In this document: in pieces, positions 7,132-14,167 of the stretch
Layout of the letters: each line of letters begins with the position of its first letter
Position numbering within the stretch: position 1 is the stretch's first letter
NCBI GenBank assembly: GCA_024641895.1
Contig: JAHECE010000006.1
Span: forward strand, 1-28,259
Source: Actinomycetales bacterium
GTDB taxonomy: Bacteria; Actinomycetota; Actinomycetes; Actinomycetales; JAHECE01
Length of the DNA: 28,259 bases
Direction of reading: 5' to 3'
Made by a program: the position numbers and the translations under genes
Notes under the pieces: generated by a model
Seen by the model: the letters and a program-made list of their open reading frames with translations, nothing else
Told to the model about the DNA's origin: nothing
The model's database searches: none

Positions 7132-8703
7132 GTGGTCGGTCCGGGCGACGTCGTCGGGCTCGTGGGGCCCAACGGGGCGGGCAAGTCCACCCTGCTGCGC
7201 ATCCTGGCAGGCCTGCGTGCACCTGATGCCGGCGCCGTGACCGTGTCGCCGCGTCACTCCCACATCGGGTACCTGGCCCAGGAGCCGGAGCTGCTCGCCC
7301 ACGAGACCATCCGTGACCAGCTCGCGCGGCGCACCGGCGTGGCCGGGGCTGCCCGTGAGATGGACGACGCCGCGGACGCGCTCGCCGCAGGCGCGGCCGG
7401 CTCGGACGAGGAATACGCCGACGCCCTGGAGTCATGGCTCGCCCTCGGTGGCGCCGACCTGGAAGAACGCCTCGCCGTCGTCGCCGACGACCTCGGCCTG
7501 ACCGTCGACCTCGAACGTGAGGTCGCGTCCCTGTCGGGTGGCCAGGCGGCCCGCGTCTCTCTCGCCGCGCTCCTGCTCTCCCGCTATGACGTCTACCTCC
7601 TCGACGAGCCCACCAACGACCTCGACGTCGACGGCCTCGATCGGCTCGAACGTTTCGTCGGCGGGCTCGCGGCACCGGTCGTCGTCGTGAGCCACGACCG
7701 CGAGTTCCTCGCACGCACCGTCACGAGCGTCGTCGAGATCGACCGCAGCCTCCAGCGGATCGCGGCCTACGGCGGCGGCTACGAGGCCTACCTCGACGAG
7801 CGCTCGGTGGCGCGGCGGCACGCCCGCGACGCCTATGACGAGTACGCGGGGCGACGGGAGGAGCTCCTCGCTCGGGCGAGGAGGCAGCGGGCGTGGATGG
7901 CGAAGGGCGTCAAGAACGCCCGCCGCAAGGCCCCGGACAACGACAAGATCGCCCGCAAGTTCCGGGGGGAGGCCTCGGAGAAGCAGGCGGCGAAGGCGCG
8001 GCAGACGGACCGGATGATCGAGCGGCTCGACGAGGTGGTCGAGCCGCGCAAGGAGTGGCAGCTGCAGTTCTCGATAGCGGCCGCGCCGCGGTCCGGGGAC
8101 GTGGTGGCGGTGGCACGAGGCGCCGTCGTCCGGCGCGGCGACTTCACGCTCGGACCCGTCGACCTGCAGCTCGATCTGCGCGACCGCGTGGCCGTGACCG
8201 GGCCGAACGGTGCGGGCAAGAGCACCCTGCTGGCCGTGCTGCTGGGGCGCGTGGCGCCGTCGTCGGGCTCGGTCAGCGCCGGCAGCGGAGTCGTGGTCGG
8301 CGAGGTCGACCAGGCCCGGGCCGCGTTCGAGGGCGACGAGCCGCTCGCGACGGCGTTCGCCCGGCAGGTGCCGGACTGGCCGACCGCGCAGGTGCGGACG
8401 CTGCTGGCGAAGTTCGGGCTCGGCGTCAAGCACGTGGGCCGGGTCGCGTCGCAGCTCTCCCCGGGCGAGCGCACGCGGGCCGCGCTCGCGCTGCTCCAGG
8501 CTCGCGGGGTGAACCTCCTCGTCCTCGACGAGCCGACCAACCACCTGGACCTGCCGGCGATCGAGCAGCTCGAGCAGGCGCTGGAGTCGTTCGACGGGAC
8601 GGTGCTGCTCGTCACCCACGACCGACGGATGCTCGACACGGTCCGGCTGACGCGGCGCTGGCACGTCGAGGACGGTCAGGTCACGGAGATCGCGGCCGAC
8701 TGA
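7132..8703 (+). CDS. ABC-F ATPase (ribosome-associated/antibiotic-resistance type), 5' end apparently frameshifted
   Basis: The frame encodes two ABC domains and no membrane domain. Domain 1 has Walker A GPNGAGKST, signature LSGGQAARV and Walker B LLDEPTNDLD; domain 2 has GPNGAGKST, LSPGERTRA and LDEPTNHLD. They are joined by the long basic linker typical of ABC-F proteins (AWMAKGVKNARRKAPDNDKIARKF). Such proteins act on the ribosomal E site in translation or antibiotic protection. GTG 7132 is the first usable start in this frame, yet it would lose the first beta strands. The expected N-terminus (MSATIHARDVAAGHG) is encoded from ATG 7064 in another frame, with the change near 7101-7110. Real mutation and sequence error cannot be told apart here. 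Confidence 0.87.
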   Translation: MVGPGDVVGLVGPNGAGKSTLLRILAGLRAPDAGAVTVSPRHSHIGYLAQEPELLAHETIRDQLARRTGVAGAAREMDDAADALAAGAAGSDEEYADALESWLALGGADLEERLAVVADDLGLTVDLEREVASLSGGQAARVSLAALLLSRYDVYLLDEPTNDLDVDGLDRLERFVGGLAAPVVVVSHDREFLARTVTSVVEIDRSLQRIAAYGGGYEAYLDERSVARRHARDAYDEYAGRREELLARARRQRAWMAKGVKNARRKAPDNDKIARKFRGEASEKQAAKARQTDRMIERLDEVVEPRKEWQLQFSIAAAPRSGDVVAVARGAVVRRGDFTLGPVDLQLDLRDRVAVTGPNGAGKSTLLAVLLGRVAPSSGSVSAGSGVVVGEVDQARAAFEGDEPLATAFARQVPDWPTAQVRTLLAKFGLGVKHVGRVASQLSPGERTRAALALLQARGVNLLVLDEPTNHLDLPAIEQLEQALESFDGTVLLVTHDRRMLDTVRLTRRWHVEDGQVTEIAAD

Positions 8704-8717
8704 GGTCGGCATCCCGG

Positions 8718-8747
8718 CTGACCCGGTCCGGGACCCGGGCGTACGCT
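8718..8747 (+). promoter_or_regulatory. Predicted promoter of the ABM / Fe-ADH operon
   Basis: CTGACC (8718-8723) and TACGCT (8742-8747) are separated by 18 bp. The predicted start is near 8754, giving a leader of about 31 nt that contains the AGGGGAG site of the first gene. Confidence 0.45.
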
Positions 8748-8784
8748 GCCGGTCGACCAGGGGTCTCGTCGAGGGGAGAGCGCG

Positions 8785-9120
8785 ATGCTCGCAGTCCACG
8801 TCCGGTGCCGGGTGCTGCCCGGGAGTGTCGAGGCGTTCCGGGAGGCGACGCTGGCCAACGCCCGCGCGAGCGTCCAGGAGCCGGGCATCCTCCGCTTCGA
8901 CGTGCTCCAGGAGGACGGCGCCCCGGAGCGCTTCGTGCTCGTGGAGGTGTACCGGGCGCCCGAGGACCCCGCTCGGCACAAGGAGACGGCGCACTATGCC
9001 GCATGGCGGGACGCGGTGGCAGACATGATGGCCGAGCCGCGCTCCAGCGTGAAGTACGGCCCGGTGTTCCCGTCGGTCGAGGCCGGCTGGGCCGGTGACC
9101 CCGCCGCCGCGGAGGAATGA
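8785..9120 (+). CDS. Antibiotic biosynthesis monooxygenase (ABM) domain protein, YgiN/LsrG-like
   Basis: The 111-residue protein is a single ABM ferredoxin-like domain: first strand LAVHVRCRVLPGSVEAF, helix FREATLANARASVQEPGILRFDVL, strand RFVLVEVYRAPEDPARHKETAHYAAW. The H-x(6-7)-HY pattern matches putative quinol monooxygenase/LsrG relatives, which are dimeric, cofactor-free and small. The start is ATG 8785, with AGGGGAG (8772-8778) six bases upstream. Its stop overlaps the start of the next gene (TGATG), so it is translationally coupled to the iron-alcohol-dehydrogenase homologue; the pair probably act on the same small metabolite, which I cannot name. Confidence 0.85.
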   Translation: MLAVHVRCRVLPGSVEAFREATLANARASVQEPGILRFDVLQEDGAPERFVLVEVYRAPEDPARHKETAHYAAWRDAVADMMAEPRSSVKYGPVFPSVEAGWAGDPAAAEE

Positions 9121-10292
9121 TGCACTTCGAGATCGCCACTCCCACCCGGATCGTCTTCGGGGACGGCGCCGTCGCCGGGCTGCCCGCCCTCGTCCGCGAG
9201 GTCCTCGGGAGCCCTGCCGGCGCGGTCGCGGCGCTGATGGTCGTGGGCTCGTCGCTCGGCCGCACGACCGCGATCCGCCAGGGGCTCAAGTTCGCCGGGG
9301 TTGACGCCACGCCGTTCCAGGTCTCCGGTGAGCCCACGGTCGACGTCGCACGTCAGGGCGTCGAGATCGCCCGGCGGATCGGGGCTCACGTGGTCGTCGC
9401 GGTCGGCGGGGGAAGTGTGCTCGATGCCGGCAAGGCGGTCGCGGCCCTGGCGGCGAACGAGGGCGACGCGTTCGACTACCTCGAGGTGATCGGCCGCGGA
9501 CTTCCGCTGAGCAGGGCTTCGATCCCGGTGGTCGCCGTGCCGACGACCGCGGGCAGCGGCTCCGAAGTCACGCGCAACGCGGTGCTCGCCTCGCCGGAGC
9601 ACGGCGTCAAGGTCAGCCTGCGCAGCGCCACCATGCTGCCGCGGCTCGCCCTCGTCGATCCCGAGCTGACTCACGGGGTGCCGCCGGAGGTGACGGCGAG
9701 TACCGGGCTCGACGCGTTCACGCAGGTGCTCGAACCGTTCGTGTCCCACCAGGCGAACCCGTTCACCGATGCCCTCGCGCGGGACGGGCTTGCGCGCGCA
9801 GCGCGATCGCTGCGGCGCGCTCACGCCCACGGCGACGACGCCGACGCTCGCCGCGACATGGCGCTGACCAGCCTGTTCGGGGGGCTCGCTCTCGCCAACG
9901 CCAGACTCGGTGCGGTGCACGGCCTGGCCGGCCCCCTGGGCGGGATGGTCGAGAGCCCCCACGGCGCCGTGTGTGCGCGGCTCCTCCCGTTCGTCATGGA
10001 GACGAACCTGGCGGCTCTCCGGTCGCGCGCGCCGTCGTCGGCGGCCGTCGGCAGGTACGACGAGGTGGCGCGGATCGTCACCGGTCGCCCGGACGCCGTC
10101 GCGGAGGACGGCGTCGAGTGGGTGCGTGAGCTGGGCGCCGCCCTGGCGATCCGTCCTCTGCGTGACTACGGCGTGCGGGACGCGGACGTCCCGGTCATCG
10201 CGGACAAGGCGGCCCGCGCCAGCAGCATGAAGGGCAACCCGATCGAGCTCACGCCCGCCGAGCTCCGGGGGGTCCTGGAGCGGGCGTTGTAG
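9120..10292 (+). CDS. Iron-containing alcohol dehydrogenase family oxidoreductase (variant metal site)
   Basis: The 390-residue protein has an N-terminal dinucleotide-binding half with GGGSVLDAGKA and PTTAGSGSE and an all-helical metal-binding half. Canonical ligands in family members such as FucO are D-x3-H and two later His 14 residues apart. Here the positions are D198, Q202, H267 and H281: spacing is kept but the first His is Gln (DAFTQ). HGLAGPLGGM and SPHGAVCARLLP surround the other ligands. Start ATG 9120 is preferred over ATG 9117, because GGAGG (9111-9115) lies four bases before 9120 but only one before 9117. Operon partner: the ABM gene upstream. Expected NAD(P)-linked alcohol/aldehyde chemistry; substrate unknown. 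Confidence 0.88.
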   Translation: MHFEIATPTRIVFGDGAVAGLPALVREVLGSPAGAVAALMVVGSSLGRTTAIRQGLKFAGVDATPFQVSGEPTVDVARQGVEIARRIGAHVVVAVGGGSVLDAGKAVAALAANEGDAFDYLEVIGRGLPLSRASIPVVAVPTTAGSGSEVTRNAVLASPEHGVKVSLRSATMLPRLALVDPELTHGVPPEVTASTGLDAFTQVLEPFVSHQANPFTDALARDGLARAARSLRRAHAHGDDADARRDMALTSLFGGLALANARLGAVHGLAGPLGGMVESPHGAVCARLLPFVMETNLAALRSRAPSSAAVGRYDEVARIVTGRPDAVAEDGVEWVRELGAALAIRPLRDYGVRDADVPVIADKAARASSMKGNPIELTPAELRGVLERAL

Positions 10293-10356
10293 GGACGGGC
10301 CGCCCTGGCGTCCTTGCCGCGTGGGTCCGGGGCGGGCGCCACGGGCCGTGCGGTCC

Positions 10357-10385
10357 TTGGCTCGGGTCGAGCCGGGGTCGATAGT
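10357..10385 (+). promoter_or_regulatory. Predicted leaderless promoter of the ABC-2 exporter operon
   Basis: TTGGCT (10357-10362) and GATAGT (10380-10385) are 17 bp apart, each matching four of six consensus bases. The predicted transcript start is 10392, the A of the ATG. The GGAGAG just before the ATG is too close (one base) to act as a ribosome-binding site. Confidence 0.5.
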
Positions 10386-10391
10386 GGAGAG

Positions 10392-11261
10392 ATGGAGACC
10401 TCGCCCTCGATCGTGGCTCGCGACGTCACGTTCTCCTACGGTGACAAACGCGCCGTCGACGGCGTGAGCTTCGCCGTCGAGCGGGGCGAGATCCTCGGCT
10501 TCCTCGGCCCGAACGGTGCCGGGAAGTCCACCACGATCAAGATGCTCACGGGCCAGCTCACGCCGGGCTCCGGTGAGATCGAGGTCCTCGGGATGCCCAT
10601 GCCGGCGAGGCGCACCGAGATCCAGGCGCGCATCGGCGTCTGCTTCGAGGAGAAGAACCTCTACCCGACCATGTCGGCTGCCGAGAACCTGCGCTTCTTC
10701 GCGAGCCTGTTCGGGGTCCGCCACTTCGACCCTCTCCCGCTGCTCGAGCGCGTGGACCTCGCCCAGCGGGCCAAGGACCGCGTGGCCGACTTCTCCAAGG
10801 GGATGCGCCAGCGACTCATGATGGCGCGCACGCTCGTCAACACCCCGGACGTCCTCTTCCTCGACGAGCCCACCGACGGGCTCGACCCCGTCTCCGCCCG
10901 GGCGATCCGGGCGCTGGTCAGGGCCGAGGCCGCCCGCGGCGCCGCCGTGCTGCTGACCACGCACGACATGATGGAGGCGGACGAGCTCTCCGACCGCGTG
11001 GCCTTCATCAACGACGGCCGACTCCTCGCGGCCGCCCCACCGGAGCAGCTCAAGCTCGCCTACGGGCAGCGCTCGGTCCGGATCCGCAGGCGGGCCGCGG
11101 ACGGCAGCGTGGCGGACGAGGTCGTGGCGCTCGACGCCGCGGAGACGCCGGAGAGGGTCAAGGCGGCCATGGGCGCGGGCGACGTGTTGACCGTCCACAC
11201 GGAGGAGGCGACGCTCGAGGACGTCTTCGTGGCGTTCGCCGGGCGCGGCCTGGCGTCATGA
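10392..11261 (+). CDS. ABC transporter ATP-binding protein (ABC-2 exporter)
   Basis: The 289-residue ATPase has Walker A GPNGAGKS (residues 39-46), the Q-loop region replaced by the CFEEKNLYPTMSAAENL segment, signature FSKGMRQRL, Walker B VLFLDEPTDGLD and the H-loop in LLTTHDMMEA. The C-terminal tail with EEATLEDVFVAF is typical of DrrA/CcmA-like subunits of ABC-2 exporters. It powers the two permeases encoded directly downstream; its stop overlaps the first permease start as ATGA. The signature has lysine where most have glycine (SKG rather than SGG), which is common in this subgroup. Substrate unknown. Confidence 0.92.
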   Translation: METSPSIVARDVTFSYGDKRAVDGVSFAVERGEILGFLGPNGAGKSTTIKMLTGQLTPGSGEIEVLGMPMPARRTEIQARIGVCFEEKNLYPTMSAAENLRFFASLFGVRHFDPLPLLERVDLAQRAKDRVADFSKGMRQRLMMARTLVNTPDVLFLDEPTDGLDPVSARAIRALVRAEAARGAAVLLTTHDMMEADELSDRVAFINDGRLLAAAPPEQLKLAYGQRSVRIRRRAADGSVADEVVALDAAETPERVKAAMGAGDVLTVHTEEATLEDVFVAFAGRGLAS

Positions 11262-12337
11262 ACCCTCAGGTGGTGCGCGCGATCCTGCGCAAGGACGTCA
11301 CGGCGTTCGGGCGGGACCGGTTCTTCGTCTTCCTGACCGCCGTCGGTGTCGTGCTCTACCCGGTCCTCTTCTGGCTGCTGCCCGGAACCGTCGACGAGAC
11401 CCTTCGCCTCGGCATCGCCCCGGCGTCGATCGAACGACTGATCGCCGCCGGCGCGGAGGACGGCAGCGGGTTGGCGACGATCGGGTACGACGACCCGGCG
11501 TCGCTCGAGGCGGCGGTCCTTGCCGGGTCCGACGGCATCGTCGCCGGAATCACCTTCCCCGACGACTTCCTCGCGGCTACCGCTGCGGGGGAGCAGACCA
11601 CTGTGGCCCTCCTGCTCACCGCCGACGTCCCACCCCCGGTGGAGGACCTCATGCGCGGCCTCGTCTCGGAGGTCGCCTTCGGCGTCGTCGGCGAGGCGCC
11701 CCCGGTCGACCCGCTGACCGAGGCGGTCGTGCTCGGTGAGGACCGGGTCGGTGACCAGATCACCTTCCGTGAGCAGCTGCGGCCGTTGCTGGCCTTCTTC
11801 GTGCTCCTCGTCGAGACCCTGGCGCTCTCCGCCCTGGTGGCCTCGGAGGTTCAGCAGCGCACCGTCACGGCGATCCTCGTCACGCCCGCGACGAAGACGG
11901 ACTTCATCGCGGCGAAGGGCATTCTCGGCACCGCGGTCGCCTTCGTCGAGGCGGTGCTGATCATGGCGCTGATCGGTGGCTTCGCGACTCAGGCACCGAT
12001 CCTGCTCGTCGCGCTCCTCCTGGGCGCGGCTCTGGTCACCGGCCTGGGTCTGGTGGCGGGCGCCTTCGGCAAGGACTTCATCTCGGTGCTGTTCCTGTCC
12101 GTGGCGTTCATGATCCCGCTGATGATCCCCGCCTTCGCTGCGATGTTTCCCGGCACGGCGGGCTTCTGGGTGCGGGCGCTGCCGTCCTATCCGCTGGTGG
12201 ACACGATCGTGAGCGTCACGACGCAGGGCGCCGGCTGGGGCGACGTCGCCCGCAACCTTGCCCTGCTCCTGGGCTGGTGCGTGGCGGCCTTCGCGGTCGG
12301 AGTCGCAGTCCTCGGGAGAAGGATGGTGAGGCTGTGA
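11258..12337 (+). CDS. ABC-2 type permease, subunit 1
   Basis: The 359-residue protein has one N-terminal membrane helix (after ILRKDVTAFGRDR), a large extracytoplasmic domain (about residues 45-165) and a C-terminal block of five or six helices with EVQQRTVTAILVTPATKTDFIAAKG, the coupling-helix-like segment of ABC2_membrane_3 / NatB-type permeases. It begins at ATG 11258, overlapping the ATPase stop, and its own stop overlaps the GTG of the second permease. The three genes are therefore one translationally coupled operon. Confidence 0.88.
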   Translation: MNPQVVRAILRKDVTAFGRDRFFVFLTAVGVVLYPVLFWLLPGTVDETLRLGIAPASIERLIAAGAEDGSGLATIGYDDPASLEAAVLAGSDGIVAGITFPDDFLAATAAGEQTTVALLLTADVPPPVEDLMRGLVSEVAFGVVGEAPPVDPLTEAVVLGEDRVGDQITFREQLRPLLAFFVLLVETLALSALVASEVQQRTVTAILVTPATKTDFIAAKGILGTAVAFVEAVLIMALIGGFATQAPILLVALLLGAALVTGLGLVAGAFGKDFISVLFLSVAFMIPLMIPAFAAMFPGTAGFWVRALPSYPLVDTIVSVTTQGAGWGDVARNLALLLGWCVAAFAVGVAVLGRRMVRL

Positions 12338-13404
12338 ACCTCCGGCGCGCGCTCCGCGTGACCCGCAAGGACCTCCGGTTGGGGCCGCGGTCTCCGGTGT
12401 TCCTGTGGGTCATCCTCCTGCCGCTGCTGATGACGTTCGTGTTCACCGTCGTGTTCGGCTCCCTCTTGGAGCCGCCCCCGCGGCTGGCCGTCGTCGACGA
12501 GGGCTCCTCGGCCATCACCGGGGCGCTGCTGGACTCCGCCGGGCTGCGCGTCGTCGTGCTGGACGACGAGGCCGAGCTGCGCCGCGCCGTCACCGCCCAC
12601 GAGTTCGACGCCGGGCTTGTCCTGGCGCCCGGGATCGACGACGCGCTAGCAGCCGGTGAGCAGCCGCCGCTGGAGTTCTACGTCTCCGGCAGCAGCCTCG
12701 CCTCGACCCGCGTCATCCTCGGCGTCACGACGCTGGGGCTGCTCCGGGAGGTGGCCGGCCAGTCGCCGCCCGTCGACGTCGTCGTCACCCAGCTGGGGGA
12801 CGAGTCGTACGTGCCCCTCGAGGACCGGCTGATGCCGTTGATCGTCGCCTACGCCGTCGTCATCGCCGGCATGTTCCTGCCGGCCCTGTCCATCGTGGAC
12901 GAGCGCGAGAAGCGGACGATGGACGCCGTGCTCGTCACCCCGACCCGACTCTCGGAGTTCCTGTTCGGCAAGGCGCTGCTCGGGGTGCTCCTGGCGATGG
13001 CGATGGGGCTGATCACGCTCGCCATCAACAACGCCTTCGCGGGCCAGGTCCTGGCCATGGTGCTGTTTCTGCTGGTCGGCTCGGTGATGATGGCTGAGGT
13101 CGGACTCATGCTCGGCAGCTGGGCGCGCGACTCCAACACGCTCTTCAGCGCCGTCAAGGGCGGCGGCATCCTCATCCTCGCTCCGGTGATCTTCATCCTC
13201 TTCCCGGCGCTGCCGCAGTGGATCCCCCGGCTGATCCCGACCCACTACTTCCTGACGCCGATCTACGAGATCGCCACCAGGGGTGCGACGCTCGGCGACC
13301 ACCTCGGCGACCTCGGCGTCGCCGCGGCGATCTGCGTGGCGCTCCTGCCCGCGGTGGCCGCGGTAGGCCGAGCGGCGGAGCGACGCAGCGCGATGACGGT
13401 CTGA
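12334..13404 (+). CDS. ABC-2 type permease, subunit 2
   Basis: The 356-residue protein repeats the layout of the preceding permease: N-terminal VTRKDLRLGPR and helix, extracytoplasmic domain, then helices beginning LIVAYAVVIAGMFLPALSIVDEREKRTMDAVLVTPTRLSEFLFGK. The two are diverged paralogues and probably form a heterodimer in the membrane. GTG 12334 is chosen because it overlaps the upstream stop (GTGA) and starts at the conserved basic N-terminus; the open frame upstream lies inside the first permease gene. Role: export or lipid/peptide/Na+ extrusion, not resolvable from sequence. Confidence 0.88.
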   Translation: MNLRRALRVTRKDLRLGPRSPVFLWVILLPLLMTFVFTVVFGSLLEPPPRLAVVDEGSSAITGALLDSAGLRVVVLDDEAELRRAVTAHEFDAGLVLAPGIDDALAAGEQPPLEFYVSGSSLASTRVILGVTTLGLLREVAGQSPPVDVVVTQLGDESYVPLEDRLMPLIVAYAVVIAGMFLPALSIVDEREKRTMDAVLVTPTRLSEFLFGKALLGVLLAMAMGLITLAINNAFAGQVLAMVLFLLVGSVMMAEVGLMLGSWARDSNTLFSAVKGGGILILAPVIFILFPALPQWIPRLIPTHYFLTPIYEIATRGATLGDHLGDLGVAAAICVALLPAVAAVGRAAERRSAMTV

Positions 13405-13615
13405 GGCGGCCGGAGCGGCCGGTTGGTGCCTCGGAACGGCCCGAACACGATCGGGGCGGCGATCAGGAGTCCGCGAGGCAGCGCGAATCCTCGATCACGG
13501 CGCTGGGGGAGCATCGTTCTCCGCTCCGGTGCTGCTCGCCGCCGGCTTGCGGCGCCTGGCCGGCGTTCGGGTTGGCTGACGAGACCCGCCTGTCGGCAGA
13601 GTCTCTCCGGGACAG

Positions 13616-13636
13616 TCCGCTGCCGTCGGCAGCGGA
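13616..13636. terminator. Hairpin between the ABC-2 operon and the anti-sigma region
   Basis: TCCGCTGCC (13616-13624) and GGCAGCGGA (13628-13636) form a perfect 9-bp stem with a 3-nt loop. It lies 212 bases after the permease stop and just before the next -35 element. The stretch 13405-13615 shows no gene I can support. Confidence 0.5.
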
Positions 13637-13640
13637 GGCG

Positions 13641-13669
13641 TTGACGTGGTCGGACCCGGGTGCGACGGT
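13641..13669 (+). promoter_or_regulatory. Predicted leaderless promoter upstream of the zf-HC2 gene
   Basis: TTGACG (13641-13646; five of six to TTGACA) and GACGGT (13664-13669) are 17 bp apart. The predicted transcript start is 13676, which is the G of a GTG opening a 38-codon ORF. Confidence 0.5.
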
Positions 13670-13675
13670 GATGGC

Positions 13676-13792
13676 GTGACACTGTCGGAGGTGCTCGTCA
13701 TCGACGGGACGTTCGGCCGCGACCTCGGCCGCGACCTCGGCGCCGCCCGACGTGTCGACGTCGGCATCGTCTCCCGCAGAAGGAGGCTGTGA
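13676..13792 (+). CDS. Possible 38-aa leaderless upstream ORF
   Basis: GTG 13676 coincides with the predicted transcript start and opens a 38-residue frame ending TGA 13790-13792, overlapping the ATG of the zf-HC2 gene by one base. The peptide is basic at its end (SRRRRL) and carries an internal GRDL-GRDL repeat caused by a 12-bp tandem duplication (13715-13738). It matches no family I know. Translation would feed ribosomes into the downstream gene; it may be only a leader. Evidence is promoter geometry and overlap, not homology. Confidence 0.35.
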   Translation: MTLSEVLVIDGTFGRDLGRDLGAARRVDVGIVSRRRRL

Positions 13793-14073
13793 TGTTGGGG
13801 CTGTCGCGTTCTCGCTGCCACAAGGTCGCAAGGGTCCTGCAGGACTACCTCGACGGGGAGGCGGACGGTCGGACGACGGCGATGGTCGCGGAGCACCTCG
13901 AAGAGTGCCGACGGTGCGGTCTGGAAGCGCGCACGTACCGGGCGATCAAGTCCGCGATCGCGGCGTCGGCGGGCGACGTCGTGATCGACGAGGGTGCCCT
14001 CCGGCGCCTGCGGCGCTTCGCTGAGGATCTCGCCGACCCGCGCGACGGAGGGACCTCGGATGCGTGTCACTGA
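13792..14073 (+). CDS. zf-HC2 / ZAS-domain anti-sigma-like protein
   Basis: The 93-residue protein contains the zinc-anti-sigma pattern H-x3-C-x2-C (H35, C39, C42) with an upstream cysteine, C9, inside the helical YLDGEADG...HLEECRRC fold. ZAS proteins hold extracytoplasmic-function sigma factors inactive, often releasing them on oxidation of the zinc site. No membrane helix follows, so it would be cytoplasmic. ATG 13792 is preferred to GTG 13789 because AGGAGG (13781-13786) is five bases from ATG but only two from GTG. No sigma factor gene lies next to it, which is unusual. Codon use is like its neighbours. Confidence 0.85.
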   Translation: MLGLSRSRCHKVARVLQDYLDGEADGRTTAMVAEHLEECRRCGLEARTYRAIKSAIAASAGDVVIDEGALRRLRRFAEDLADPRDGGTSDACH

Positions 14074-14164
14074 CGAGCCCCGCGCGGCCTCCGGTCCGCG
14101 GGTGGCGCGCCCGCCGGAGCCGCCCACCTCCTCCCCACCTCAACCCTCCGAAACTGGAGCGTGA
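14060..14164 (+). CDS. Possible 34-aa proline-rich small ORF
   Basis: ATG 14060 has a strong GGAGGGA site (14047-14053) six bases upstream and overlaps the end of the zf-HC2 gene in another frame. The 34-residue product is rich in Pro, Ser and Arg and ends just before the flavodoxin-like gene. I recognise no family. The strong ribosome-binding site is the only reason to list it; it may simply couple translation. Confidence 0.25.
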   Translation: MRVTDEPRAASGPRVARPPEPPTSSPPQPSETGA

Positions 14165-14167
14165 CCC

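Noticed and set aside
8695..8710. Hairpin GCCGAC-TGAG-GTCGGC over the ABC-F stop codon as a terminator
   Set aside because: Only six base pairs, part of it in coding sequence, no T-run; not distinguishable from chance in GC-rich DNA.
8994..11198. Minus-strand open frame of 734 codons opposite the Fe-ADH and ABC ATPase genes
   Set aside because: It spans two well-supported genes on the other strand, has no family pattern and reflects the codon bias of those genes.
13463..13831. Minus-strand 122-codon frame between the ABC-2 operon and the zf-HC2 gene
   Set aside because: No domain pattern or ribosome-binding site, and it overlaps a well-placed plus-strand promoter and the zf-HC2 start.
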